Origin: Planctomycetota bacterium
GTDB taxonomy: Bacteria; Planctomycetota; Planctomycetia; Planctomycetales; Planctomycetaceae
Assembly (NCBI GenBank): GCA_003669575.1
Contig: QWOR01000238.1
Span: 1-12,797 of the forward strand
Direction of reading: 5' to 3'
Length of the DNA stretch: 12,797 nucleotides
Part shown: piece after piece, positions 1-7,143 of the stretch
Numbering within the stretch: position 1 is the first letter of the stretch
Layout of the letters: every line of letters starts with the position of its first letter
Translations under genes and position numbers: made by a program
Notes under the pieces: generated by a model
What the model was told of the DNA's origin: nothing
Databases searched by the model: none
What the model saw: the letters and a program-made list of their open reading frames with translations, nothing else

Positions 1-1476
1 GCGGGGCTCGTCGGGATGCGGTTCAACACGATCGGCGTGAGCGACGGCATTTCGATGGGCACCGACGGGATGTCCTACTCGCTGCAGTCGCGAGAAATCA
101 TCGCCGACAGCATCGAAACCGTGATGGGGGCCCAGTGGTACGACGGCCTGATCACGATTCCCGGCTGTGACAAGAACATGCCCGGCTGCCTGATGGCGAT
201 GGGCCGCATCAACCGCCCATCGCTGATGATCTACGGCGGCACGATCAAGCCGGGCTGCGGGGCCAAGGGCGAGAAGCTCGACATCGTCTCGGCCTTCCAG
301 TCGTACGGGGAATACATCGGCGGCAAAATCACCGAAGACATCCGCAAGACCGTCGTGCAGAAGTCCTGCCCCGGTGCCGGAGCCTGCGGCGGGATGTACA
401 CCGCCAACACGATGGCCAGCGCGATCGAAGCGATGGGCATGAGCCTCCCCTACAGCTCCTCGATCCCGGCCGAGGATGGTGGCAAGTACCAGGAGTGTCT
501 CGCAGCTGGGGCCGCCCTGAAGGTCCTGTTGGAGCGTGACATCAAGCCGCGGGACATCATGACGCGGGCAGCGTTTGAGAATGCGATGGTCCTGATTATG
601 GTCGTCGGTGGATCGACCAACGCCGTGCTGCACCTGATCGCAATGGCGAGAGCCGTGAATGTGGATCTGACGATCGATGACTTCCAGAAGGTCAGCGACC
701 GCATCCCGTTCCTGGCTGACCTCAAGCCGAGCGGAAAGTACGTGCAGGAAGACCTGCACAAGGTCGGCGGTACCCCAGCTGTGCTGAAGTACCTGCTCGA
801 AAAGGGCCTGATCGATGGCAGCTGCCTGACTGTGACGGGCAAGACGCTCGCCGAGAACCTGGCCTCGCTGCCCGGCCTGACTCCCGGGCAGGATGTCGTG
901 CATCCGCTCGAAAAGCCGATCAAGGCGACCGGCCACATTCGCATCATGCGGGGTAACTTCAGTCCCGAAGGAGCTGTCGCGAAGATCACCGGTAAGGAAG
1001 GCCTCGTCTTCAAGGGCCCTGCCCTGTGCTACGACAGCGAAGAAGACATGCTGCACGGCTTGGAGCGGAAGGAGATCAAGGGCGGCGAAGTGATCGTCAT
1101 CCGTTACGAAGGCCCCAAGGGCGGCCCGGGCATGCCCGAGATGCTCACCCCGACCTCGGCCATCATGGGAGCCGGACTGGGCGACAAGGTGGCGCTGATC
1201 ACCGATGGTCGCTTCTCGGGCGGATCGCACGGTTTCATCGTCGGCCACGTCACCCCGGAAGCTCAGGATGGTGGCCCGATCGCCCTGGCCAGGAACGGCG
1301 ACATCATCACCATTGATGCCGAGAAGAACCGCATCGACATTGATGTCAGCGACGCTGAACTGGCCAAGCGTCGGGCAGCCTTCAAGGCACCCGCCTTCAA
1401 GAACACCCGCGGCACGCTCTACAAGTACATCAAGAACGTGAAGACCGCGAGCGAAGGCTGCGTCACCGACGAGTAG
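1..1476 (+). CDS. ilvD: Dihydroxy-acid dehydratase, 5' end cut off by the window
   Basis: This enzyme dehydrates 2,3-dihydroxy-isovalerate and 2,3-dihydroxy-methylvalerate to the 2-keto acids, the last shared step before valine and isoleucine in the cytoplasm. The frame is open from base 1, so the gene starts upstream; 491 residues are present and about 70 N-terminal residues are missing compared with the usual length of about 560. The family signature CDKNMPG lies at fragment residues 56-62, and a second cluster-type Cys lies in ACGGMYTANTM (Cys129). These are expected ligands of the iron-sulfur cluster; the first expected Cys would be in the missing part. The C-terminal signature LITDGRFSGGS is at 399-409, and its Ser406 aligns with the proposed catalytic base of the family. 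The conserved run VVGGSTNAVLHL is also intact. The sugar-acid dehydratase Edd is related, but IPAEDGGKY and the overall match favour IlvD. A terminator follows the stop, so it is the last gene of its transcript. Confidence 0.96.
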   Translation, partial: AGLVGMRFNTIGVSDGISMGTDGMSYSLQSREIIADSIETVMGAQWYDGLITIPGCDKNMPGCLMAMGRINRPSLMIYGGTIKPGCGAKGEKLDIVSAFQSYGEYIGGKITEDIRKTVVQKSCPGAGACGGMYTANTMASAIEAMGMSLPYSSSIPAEDGGKYQECLAAGAALKVLLERDIKPRDIMTRAAFENAMVLIMVVGGSTNAVLHLIAMARAVNVDLTIDDFQKVSDRIPFLADLKPSGKYVQEDLHKVGGTPAVLKYLLEKGLIDGSCLTVTGKTLAENLASLPGLTPGQDVVHPLEKPIKATGHIRIMRGNFSPEGAVAKITGKEGLVFKGPALCYDSEEDMLHGLERKEIKGGEVIVIRYEGPKGGPGMPEMLTPTSAIMGAGLGDKVALITDGRFSGGSHGFIVGHVTPEAQDGGPIALARNGDIITIDAEKNRIDIDVSDAELAKRRAAFKAPAFKNTRGTLYKYIKNVKTASEGCVTDE

Positions 1477-1493
1477 TTTTCGGTTTCAATCGC

Positions 1494-1540
1494 ACGGCAC
1501 CGTGGATGGTCGGTCGACTGTCCGCGGTGTCGTTGTTTTT
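1494..1540 (+). terminator. Intrinsic terminator after ilvD
   Basis: ACGGCACCGTGGA (1494-1506) pairs with TCCGCGGTGTCGT (1521-1533) as a 13-bp stem with two G-T wobbles and a 14-nt loop. A T-rich tract follows at 1533-1540. It begins 18 nt after the ilvD stop codon, the expected place for factor-independent termination. Confidence 0.7.
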
Positions 1541-1665
1541 GTAGAGAGCCCAGACAGCCATGCTCCGCTGAGCAGTGTTCTGGTTCTGGATGAGTCGCGT
1601 GTTAAGAATTGCACAACAATGGGATCGCCGGAAGTCTGAGTATGCCTTCATCTTGATATCCGCAC

Positions 1666-1694
1666 TTGACCCCGCGGCACTACTGCACTAATGT
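1666..1694 (+). promoter_or_regulatory. Sigma70-type promoter of the helicase gene
   Basis: TTGACC (1666-1671) and TAATGT (1689-1694) are separated by exactly 17 nt. Transcription would start near 1701, leaving a leader of about 55 nt before the TTG at 1758. The rest of the stretch 1541-1665 holds no gene that I can support. Confidence 0.55.
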
Positions 1695-1707
1695 ATTCTT
1701 AGTACAT
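1691..1707. promoter_or_regulatory. Inverted repeat overlapping the -10 box
   Basis: ATGTA (1691-1695) and TACAT (1703-1707) form a perfect inverted repeat with a 7-nt spacer. It overlaps the proposed -10 box and transcription start of the helicase promoter. The position fits a repressor operator or a short hairpin at the very 5' end of the mRNA; the sequence does not decide between these, and a chance occurrence of a 5-bp repeat is possible. Confidence 0.3.
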
Positions 1708-1757
1708 GTCAAGCTCTTAGCAGGGCTTTGTTTTGATTTTTGCAGGAAGTGCCAGTT

Positions 1758-2987
1758 TTGATCACGTTTGACGATTTGGGTCTCAGCACTCGCATGATGC
1801 GAGCGATTCGTTCGGTCGGTTATACGCACCCCACGCCTATTCAAGCTGAGTTCATCCCCATTGCGATTACGGGGAAGGATTGCATTGGTCAGGCTCGCAC
1901 CGGCACCGGCAAGACCGCTGCGTTTGTGATCCCCATTCTGGAGACGATCGATCATCGTCTTCCTGAAGTACAGGCCATTGTCCTGTCGCCCACGCGCGAG
2001 CTGAGTGAGCAGGTGGCTGCCGAAGCGACCAAGCTCGCCGCTGAACACAACTGTCAGCCCGCCTTGCTGGTGGGCGGCCGCTCGATCGGCTCCCAACTCA
2101 AAATGCTGGAACGCTGCCCATCGATCGTCGTGGGGACACCTGGACGTGTGATCGACCTGATCCAGCGCGGGGCTCTGAACCTTGCCAAGATCAAGATGGT
2201 GATCCTCGACGAGGCCGACCGGATGCTCGACATCGGTTTCCGTCCCGACATCGAACGCATCCTCCGCAAATGCCCCGCTCAGCGTCAGACGCTGCTGCTC
2301 TCCGCGACCATGGACGCAGCTGTGCAGCGATTGGCTCAGAAGTACATGCAGTCTCCCGGCATGGTCGACCTCTCCGGTGGAGAGATCGGCCCGAGCCTGG
2401 TCGAGCAGTACTTCTGCACCGTCGACGAGAATCGCAAGTTCTCGCTGCTCGTGCGGCTGCTGTATGAAGAACGACCACAGCAGGCGATCGTCTTCTGCCG
2501 AACCAAGCGGGGGGCTGACAAACTGCACGCCCGGTTGGGTAAGCGACTCAAGCGGAACGTCGAAGCCATTCACGGCGACCTGCCCCAGCGGGAACGCGAC
2601 CGCGTCTTCCGCCAGCTGCGTGATGGCTCGCTGCGGCTGCTGATCGCCACCGATGTGGTCGGCCGAGGGATCGATGTCAGCGGGATCTCGCACATCATCA
2701 ACTACGACCTGCCCCAGTCCTCGGACGATTACGTCCACCGCGTCGGCCGCACCGGTCGTCTCTCCTCGGACAGCAACGGCCGGGCCTTCACATTCGTGAC
2801 TCCCGAAGAGGGCGACGAACTGACTCAGATCGAAATCCGCATCAATCAGATGCTGCCCGAGATGAAGTACGAAGGCCTCGAAACGGTCAACAATCGGCGC
2901 ATCAAACGCCACGTCGACAAAGCCGCCGAAGCCCCCGTCGTCTCCTTCGCCGTCAGCGACGACTGGCCGGATTTCGATACGCTGTAG
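1758..2987 (+). CDS. DEAD-box ATP-dependent RNA helicase (RhlE/DeaD-like core)
   Basis: An ATP-dependent RNA helicase that unwinds or remodels RNA in the cytoplasm, as in ribosome assembly, mRNA decay or cold adaptation. All motifs are present in the 409-residue protein: Q motif THPTPIQ (24-29), motif I ARTGTGKT (46-53), Ia PTREL (79-82), TPGR (127-130), DEAD (151-154), SAT (182-184), IVFCRTK (244-250), ATDVVGRGIDV (297-307) and HRVGRTGR (327-334). The protein ends about 70 residues after the last motif, so it has only the two RecA-like lobes and a short acidic tail, without the RNA-binding extension of DeaD or DbpA. I chose TTG at 1758 because AGGAAG (1744-1749) sits 8 nt upstream and the protein then begins MITFDDLGLS, as in this family. 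TTG at 1740 and GTG at 1749 are in-frame alternatives. The gene is monocistronic, with its own promoter and terminator. The subfamily and RNA target cannot be told from the core alone. Confidence 0.95.
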   Translation: MITFDDLGLSTRMMRAIRSVGYTHPTPIQAEFIPIAITGKDCIGQARTGTGKTAAFVIPILETIDHRLPEVQAIVLSPTRELSEQVAAEATKLAAEHNCQPALLVGGRSIGSQLKMLERCPSIVVGTPGRVIDLIQRGALNLAKIKMVILDEADRMLDIGFRPDIERILRKCPAQRQTLLLSATMDAAVQRLAQKYMQSPGMVDLSGGEIGPSLVEQYFCTVDENRKFSLLVRLLYEERPQQAIVFCRTKRGADKLHARLGKRLKRNVEAIHGDLPQRERDRVFRQLRDGSLRLLIATDVVGRGIDVSGISHIINYDLPQSSDDYVHRVGRTGRLSSDSNGRAFTFVTPEEGDELTQIEIRINQMLPEMKYEGLETVNNRRIKRHVDKAAEAPVVSFAVSDDWPDFDTL

Positions 2988-3015
2988 ACGACACACTTCA
3001 TTGATGAGAAATAAA

Positions 3016-3049
3016 AAAAAGCCCAGAGCGTTCAACCTCTGGGCTTTTT
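3016..3049. terminator. Bidirectional intrinsic terminator between convergent genes
   Basis: AAAAAGCCCAGAG (3016-3028) and CTCTGGGCTTTTT (3037-3049) are perfectly complementary around an 8-nt loop. There is an A run on the left and a T run on the right, so the hairpin has a U-tract in either direction. It lies 28 nt after the helicase stop and 10 nt after the end of the minus-strand aldehyde dehydrogenase gene, and so can serve both. Confidence 0.9.
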
Positions 3050-3059
3050 CATGGACAGA

Positions 3060-4496
3060 TCAATGTGCCGGTGGCGGGCTGTTCTGGTAGGCCCGGGCGC
3101 GGAACAGGAAGTCGATGATGTTACCTTCGTGAGGCTGCATCCAGTGCAGCTGGTTCGTGCGAATCGGGCCGACGTTGAGTCGGTCGATGTGCGTCGCGTC
3201 GACCAGCTGGGCGGCCCAGGTTTCGTTCTTGGTAATGGCTGAGCAGACGAGCGTCTGGCCGATCCGCTTGATCATCTCGTCCTGAGGACACTCGACGACC
3301 GACGCACACGGGAACATGTACTCCATGTTCGCCAGGAAGGGGTCGGGGCTCGAAACGTGGAAAATCGTCGGACGCAGGTAATCACACCGTTCGTGCTTCA
3401 CCAGACGGGGACCGTTGCGGTACTTCTCGGTGACTTCGGTACAACCCGGCTCTCGCAGCTTCTCTTCGATCTGGGCATCGACGCCGTCAGCGACACCGGG
3501 TGTCGTAAACGCAGCCAGACCCGCCTTGGGATCGTTCATCGGCAGTGGAGCGACAGGGCCAAGACGCTTGGCCAGAGCATCGGCAATCTCGGCAGTGTGC
3601 CGGCTGGCCCACACGCCCGAGGCATTGATGCACGAGCGACCACCGTTGACGAAGATACTGTCGGCCATGATGTCGATGTACTTCTCCCAGTCATCGACGC
3701 AGTCATCGCCCAACAGAATCTTGCTGAATCCCGGGCCGTGAGCCTGCACCCGCGGGTCGCCGTGGTAGCGGTCGACCGTTGCCTGGTTTCCGAAGATCAT
3801 CGAGCGCTGGCACACTTCCATCACTGCCGGGCCGCAGTCGTGTCCACCGGGATACAAACAGAACGCCTCGCGCGGCACGCCCGCAGCTGCGAAAGCCTCG
3901 TAGACACGATAAGGCGTCCACGGCTCGCTTGAACCGGGCTTGAGCACCAGGCCGACCTGCAGCGGAATGACAGGCATCCAGAGCGTGTGCACACCGGGAG
4001 AGTTAGACGGCAACACCATACCGAGCGTCGGGCTCTGGCACTGGTAGCTGAGCATCACGCCGCGGTTCTCCATTCCGTAGCCGCGAGAGAGAACGTCGAA
4101 CGGCAACCCGCGGGTCAGGGCCTCCAGAACCTCGCGCATGTGGGTCAGCACATACGCGTTCTTCCGCATGTTGGCGGCACACATCGCCTCGGGCAGGCCC
4201 GTCGTCGCCGACTGAATCCGGCAGAACTCTTCGGGGGACTGTGTCCCGTTACCCAGCGGGAGAGTCGCATTCAGGTAGTAGTCTGCCGCCTTCACGCACA
4301 TGTCGCACAGCTGGTCGATCGAGAACTTCCGCAGCAGATCGCGGGCTTTCGCCTGCTTGCGGCCATCGAGCTTGATGATTCCCGCATTGGCCTGGCTGAC
4401 GGTGGCGAGTGTTTCACCCGTCTCGAAGTGGACAACCGGCTGCTTCTCAATGGATTCGTAAGGCTTTCCCCAGCGGATCACAGGGATGTCGAGCAT
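3060..4496 (-). CDS. Aldehyde dehydrogenase-fold protein, probably acylating (LuxC-like role)
   Basis: An NAD(P)-dependent dehydrogenase of the aldehyde dehydrogenase superfamily, 478 residues. Visible landmarks are VLPSNSPGVH (161-170), the cofactor-binding stretch VLKPGSSEP (184-192), FGNQATV (235-241), the nucleophile motif FVNGGRSC with Cys289 (282-289), LRPTIFH (374-380) and EYMFPCASVVE (392-402). Where ordinary members carry the general-base Glu (ELGGK), this protein reads AHGPGFSK (252-259), so the Glu is missing. Loss of that residue is known in CoA-acylating members, which favours acyl-thioester or acyl-AMP reduction to an aldehyde over aldehyde oxidation; this is inference. A weak GGAAAG ribosome site lies 8 nt before the ATG. 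The gene diverges from an acyl-adenylating enzyme at 4832, which could supply the activated acid. The exact substrate is unknown; an ordinary aldehyde dehydrogenase with an unusual active site is the alternative. Confidence 0.88.
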   Translation of the reverse strand: MLDIPVIRWGKPYESIEKQPVVHFETGETLATVSQANAGIIKLDGRKQAKARDLLRKFSIDQLCDMCVKAADYYLNATLPLGNGTQSPEEFCRIQSATTGLPEAMCAANMRKNAYVLTHMREVLEALTRGLPFDVLSRGYGMENRGVMLSYQCQSPTLGMVLPSNSPGVHTLWMPVIPLQVGLVLKPGSSEPWTPYRVYEAFAAAGVPREAFCLYPGGHDCGPAVMEVCQRSMIFGNQATVDRYHGDPRVQAHGPGFSKILLGDDCVDDWEKYIDIMADSIFVNGGRSCINASGVWASRHTAEIADALAKRLGPVAPLPMNDPKAGLAAFTTPGVADGVDAQIEEKLREPGCTEVTEKYRNGPRLVKHERCDYLRPTIFHVSSPDPFLANMEYMFPCASVVECPQDEMIKRIGQTLVCSAITKNETWAAQLVDATHIDRLNVGPIRTNQLHWMQPHEGNIIDFLFRARAYQNSPPPAH

Positions 4497-4831
4497 GGCG
4501 GGATCTTTCCAGGTGGGACAGGTGGGCAGTACGGAGAGATTGTAGCCCGCCCCTCTGGTGTTGCCACCAGTCCGGCAGCAGCCTCAAATCTGAGAGCCGA
4601 AAAAACACACGCCGCGGATGCAACACAGGTCTCCGTTCGAGGCGGGAAAGCAACACTGGTACCGGCCACTCCTGCGGTTCGACAGATTGGTTTCGTCGGT
4701 TGGTTTGCTATGATCAGTTACGACTATTCCTGCCGCGATACGAGGCTGGAGCTTGCGGACGAGTGCTCACTCTTCCGTCGCAGTTCCGAGTGATTCATCG
4801 CAGTGGGGAACTTCAACAAGGATTTCACAAC
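4497..4831. promoter_or_regulatory. Divergent intergenic region between the dehydrogenase and ligase genes
   Basis: This 335-nt stretch has no convincing gene. On the plus side it holds the extended -10 promoter at 4687-4714 and the ligase ribosome site at 4818-4822. On the minus side TACAAT (reverse complement of 4539-4544) is a possible -10 box for the dehydrogenase gene, giving a leader of about 35 nt, but its -35 (TGGCAA, 4561-4566) is poor. Shared control of the two genes is possible, but I see no clear operator palindrome. Confidence 0.5.
4687..4714 (+). promoter_or_regulatory. Promoter of the acyl-adenylating enzyme gene, extended -10 type
   Basis: TTGGTT (4687-4692), a 16-nt spacer and TATGAT (4709-4714), with TG one base before the -10 box (TGCTATGAT), make a good sigma70 promoter. 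Transcription from about 4721 leaves a leader of roughly 110 nt. This argues that translation begins at 4832 and not in the longer open frame upstream. Confidence 0.55.
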
Positions 4832-5929
4832 GTGAGCACCGATCTCGAGACCCTCGTCGCACAGGCCAAGAAGAAGTTGGATGAGCAGACCGTGGAAGTC
4901 GTCCAGCTGCATTTTCATCCGGAGCTGGGGGCACCCTATTGGCTGGAAAAGGCCAAGACGCTGAAGTTCGATCCTCTCAAGGAGGTCAAATGCTTCGACG
5001 ATCTGAAGAAGTTTCCGTTGTTCGATGACGAAGATTTGCGCGGCGGTCCAGTGACCCGGTTTCTCCCCCAAAAGTGGAAGGACCAGCCGAAGTTCGTCTT
5101 TGAGACTGGCGGAACCACTGGGATTCCGAAATCACGCTGCGTGGTGAAGGACCACGACATCGATTACGAAGAATTTTCCCGGACGATCCCGGAGGCGTCA
5201 TTCCCCAAGGGCGCCAACTGGTTGATGCTCGGGCCATCGGGGCCGCGGCGTCTGCGTCTGGCAATTGAGCATCTGTGCCAGTTCCGGGGCGGGATCTGTT
5301 TCTGTGTCGACCTCGACCCGCGTTACGTGGTCAAGCTCCTCAAGAAGGGCGATACCGCTGGAGCCAAGGCCTATGCCGATCACGTGATTGATCAGGCGAT
5401 GACGATCCTTTCGGCCAATCACAACATCCAGTGTGCCTTCGCGACGCCAAAGCTGCTCGAAGCTCTCGCTCTGCGTTTGATCGACAAGGGATCGAGCCTC
5501 GAAGAGGTCGGTATCAAGGGCGTCTTCTGCGGTGGAACCGAGATGACCTCGCAATGGATTCGATTCGCGGTCGAGGAACTGCTCGGCCCGAGCGTTTTCA
5601 TCGCTCCGACATACGGTAATACGCTGATGGGGCTTGCCTGCGGCAAGCCAGTCACAGCCGAAGAGAACTACAAGATCGCCTACTTTGCTCCCCAGCCGCG
5701 TGCTGTCGTCGAAGTGGTCGACTTCAAGAATTATGACCAGGTTGTCGGCTACGGCGAGACGGGGCGTGTGAAGCTCTACACTCTGACCCACGAGCTGTTC
5801 ATTCCCGGTTTCATGGAACGTGACGAAGGCGAACGCGAAAAGCCATGGCCGAAGTTCCCCTGGGACGGCATCAGCGGGACTCGTCCCTTCCACGAGTTTG
5901 CGAAGACGACCGTCGTCGGCGTGTACTAA
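4832..5929 (+). CDS. Short acyl-adenylating enzyme, LuxE/PaaK-like
   Basis: A member of the AMP-forming ligase superfamily that should activate a carboxylic acid as acyl-AMP. The 365 residues carry the phosphate-binding loop TGGTTGIPKS (92-101), the adenine/acyl region FIAPTYGNTLMG (256-267), and GYGETGRVKLYTLT (306-319) followed by PGFMERDEGE (325-334), the counterpart of the ribose-binding RTGD region in phenylacetate-CoA ligases. The protein stops about 30 residues later, so the usual C-terminal lid domain of about 100 residues is missing; this length matches LuxE acyl-protein synthetases. LuxE carries its acyl group on a Cys near the C terminus, but the last Cys here is Cys270, so another acceptor is needed. 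I chose GTG at 4832 because AAGGA (4818-4822) lies 9 nt upstream and the frame before it runs antisense through the neighbouring gene. The divergent aldehyde dehydrogenase-like gene is the likely partner. Its natural acid is unknown; aryl or fatty acids are both possible. Confidence 0.78.
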   Translation: MSTDLETLVAQAKKKLDEQTVEVVQLHFHPELGAPYWLEKAKTLKFDPLKEVKCFDDLKKFPLFDDEDLRGGPVTRFLPQKWKDQPKFVFETGGTTGIPKSRCVVKDHDIDYEEFSRTIPEASFPKGANWLMLGPSGPRRLRLAIEHLCQFRGGICFCVDLDPRYVVKLLKKGDTAGAKAYADHVIDQAMTILSANHNIQCAFATPKLLEALALRLIDKGSSLEEVGIKGVFCGGTEMTSQWIRFAVEELLGPSVFIAPTYGNTLMGLACGKPVTAEENYKIAYFAPQPRAVVEVVDFKNYDQVVGYGETGRVKLYTLTHELFIPGFMERDEGEREKPWPKFPWDGISGTRPFHEFAKTTVVGVY

Positions 5930-5946
5930 GCGGCGGACTGACTGCT

Positions 5947-5965
5947 GGCCTCGCTCGTCGAGGCC
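5947..5965 (+). terminator. GC-rich hairpin after the ligase gene, possible terminator
   Basis: GGCCTCG (5947-5953) and CGAGGCC (5959-5965) form a perfect 7-bp stem with a 5-nt loop, 17 nt after the stop codon. No T-tract follows, so it may be a weak or factor-dependent terminator, or a 3'-end stabiliser. Confidence 0.4.
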
Positions 5966-6021
5966 TGCGTTCGGTTGGCCTGGAATGACTCTATGGGCGG
6001 AACTGCTCCTCGGAGACCGGA

Positions 6022-7143
6022 ATGACCTTGCGGGTGTGGCGGGTGTGGATCACCGTTCTGGCAATCGGATCGGGATCCTTTGTGGTGGGCTGTTCCGGCA
6101 AGTCCGACACGACCGCGCCCGTGACACAACAACCGGTGTCGACAGCCCCAGCTGCAGGAGGGGCTCCTTCCGCTCCTGTACCAGCTACGGCGAACGCAGA
6201 GCCTCCCATTGATCCGGCCCACCCGGAGACCAAGTGGATCGGAACCATCCCGTACGATGTGTTCTACGACCAGCCGCTGGTGGTGGCGTCTGATACGACT
6301 TCGGTAAACGGAGTGACTCCGCCTCAATCCTCTGCGACCGCCCCCGCGACGGCAGGCACCTCGCCTTCGGAACCCTCAGACCCTTCCGTGACTTCTGCAC
6401 CGGCGACGGGAAGCACACCGGCAGTGGCAACTGGGCACAATGACTGGGGCAAGATCATTCCGCTCGATCTGGCTCTGGAAGCAGTTAAGGTTGCGCGAAC
6501 CGAAATGAACGCCAGCCTGCAGACCGTCCCGAAGTACAACGCCGGCCTGACGACGATCCAGCAGAATGCCGCATTGATGGGGATGCTGGCCGTTGTGATT
6601 GCCGAGCACCCTGAGGCTGCAAACTGGAAGGCCAAGGCCAAGTATGTCCGCGACCTCTGCTACGAGATTCAGGGGAAGGCGACGGAGAAAGGCGGAGCTG
6701 CAAAACAGGCGACAAGCGACCTGTTCGAACAGATCACGACGATCCTCGACGGCGGCAGTCCCCCGGAGAAGGAATCGCAGGACTCCGTTCCCTACGTCGA
6801 GGTCGCCGATCGTTCTGAGATGATGAAAATCATCGATAAGACGATGAACCATCTCAAGTCGAACATCGGCGATGCCAAGCGGATGAAGGAACAGGCGAAC
6901 GAAGTGACACGAGACCTCTCGGTGTTACGAGCTCTCGGTGTTATGATGAGCGACCCCAGCTACGACGCAGCGGATAACCCCGAATACCAGACCTACACCA
7001 AGGCCTTCATTGACGGAGCGGCACTGGGCGTCGAAGCGGTGAAGACCGATAAGTTCGACGAGTTTCAGACGGCACTCAACCGATTGAACACCAGCTGCAA
7101 CGATTGTCACCCGAAATTCAGGAGTCAGGACAGTGGGAACTGA
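6022..7143 (+). CDS. Cytochrome c'-like lipoprotein with one heme motif
   Basis: An exported lipoprotein of 373 residues. The N terminus has Arg residues, a hydrophobic stretch and a lipobox ending in VVGC, with Cys24 as the lipidated residue. Residues 25-70 and 91-140 are Pro/Ala/Thr/Ser-rich linkers around a compact island KWIGTIPYDVFYDQP (71-85) that looks conserved. From about 148 the protein is helical. Near the C terminus it has SCNDCHPKFR, a CxxCH heme-attachment motif (Cys359, Cys362, His363) placed as in cytochrome c', whose heme motif also closes the last helix. Residues 150-243 look like a second helical bundle without a heme motif. The role is likely periplasmic electron transfer or gas/redox sensing, but the sequence does not say which. 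ATG 6022 is preceded by GGAG (6012-6015) at 6 nt. Its 3' end overlaps the downstream protease start, so the two are probably co-translated. Confidence 0.82.
   Translation: MTLRVWRVWITVLAIGSGSFVVGCSGKSDTTAPVTQQPVSTAPAAGGAPSAPVPATANAEPPIDPAHPETKWIGTIPYDVFYDQPLVVASDTTSVNGVTPPQSSATAPATAGTSPSEPSDPSVTSAPATGSTPAVATGHNDWGKIIPLDLALEAVKVARTEMNASLQTVPKYNAGLTTIQQNAALMGMLAVVIAEHPEAANWKAKAKYVRDLCYEIQGKATEKGGAAKQATSDLFEQITTILDGGSPPEKESQDSVPYVEVADRSEMMKIIDKTMNHLKSNIGDAKRMKEQANEVTRDLSVLRALGVMMSDPSYDAADNPEYQTYTKAFIDGAALGVEAVKTDKFDEFQTALNRLNTSCNDCHPKFRSQDSGN

Noticed and set aside
1463..1651. 62-codon open frame on the minus strand after ilvD
   Set aside because: It spans the ilvD terminator hairpin, has no recognisable features and is of a length expected by chance.
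1680..3035. 451-codon open frame on the minus strand opposite the helicase gene
   Set aside because: The helicase has every motif in the plus frame. The antisense frame resembles no family and runs through the bidirectional terminator at 3016-3049. It is a codon-bias shadow of a GC-rich gene.
3987..4793. 268-codon open frame on the plus strand opposite the aldehyde dehydrogenase gene
   Set aside because: It is antisense to a clear aldehyde dehydrogenase gene, has no family features and continues across the ligase promoter region.
4409..4831. In-frame N-terminal extension of the ligase
   Set aside because: The extra residues overlap the dehydrogenase gene and the promoter at 4687-4714 and look unlike protein. 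GTG 4832 has a good ribosome site.
5198..5893. 231-codon open frame on the minus strand opposite the ligase gene
   Set aside because: The plus-strand frame carries clear adenylating-enzyme motifs. The opposite frame has no motif, and I see no ribosome site for it.
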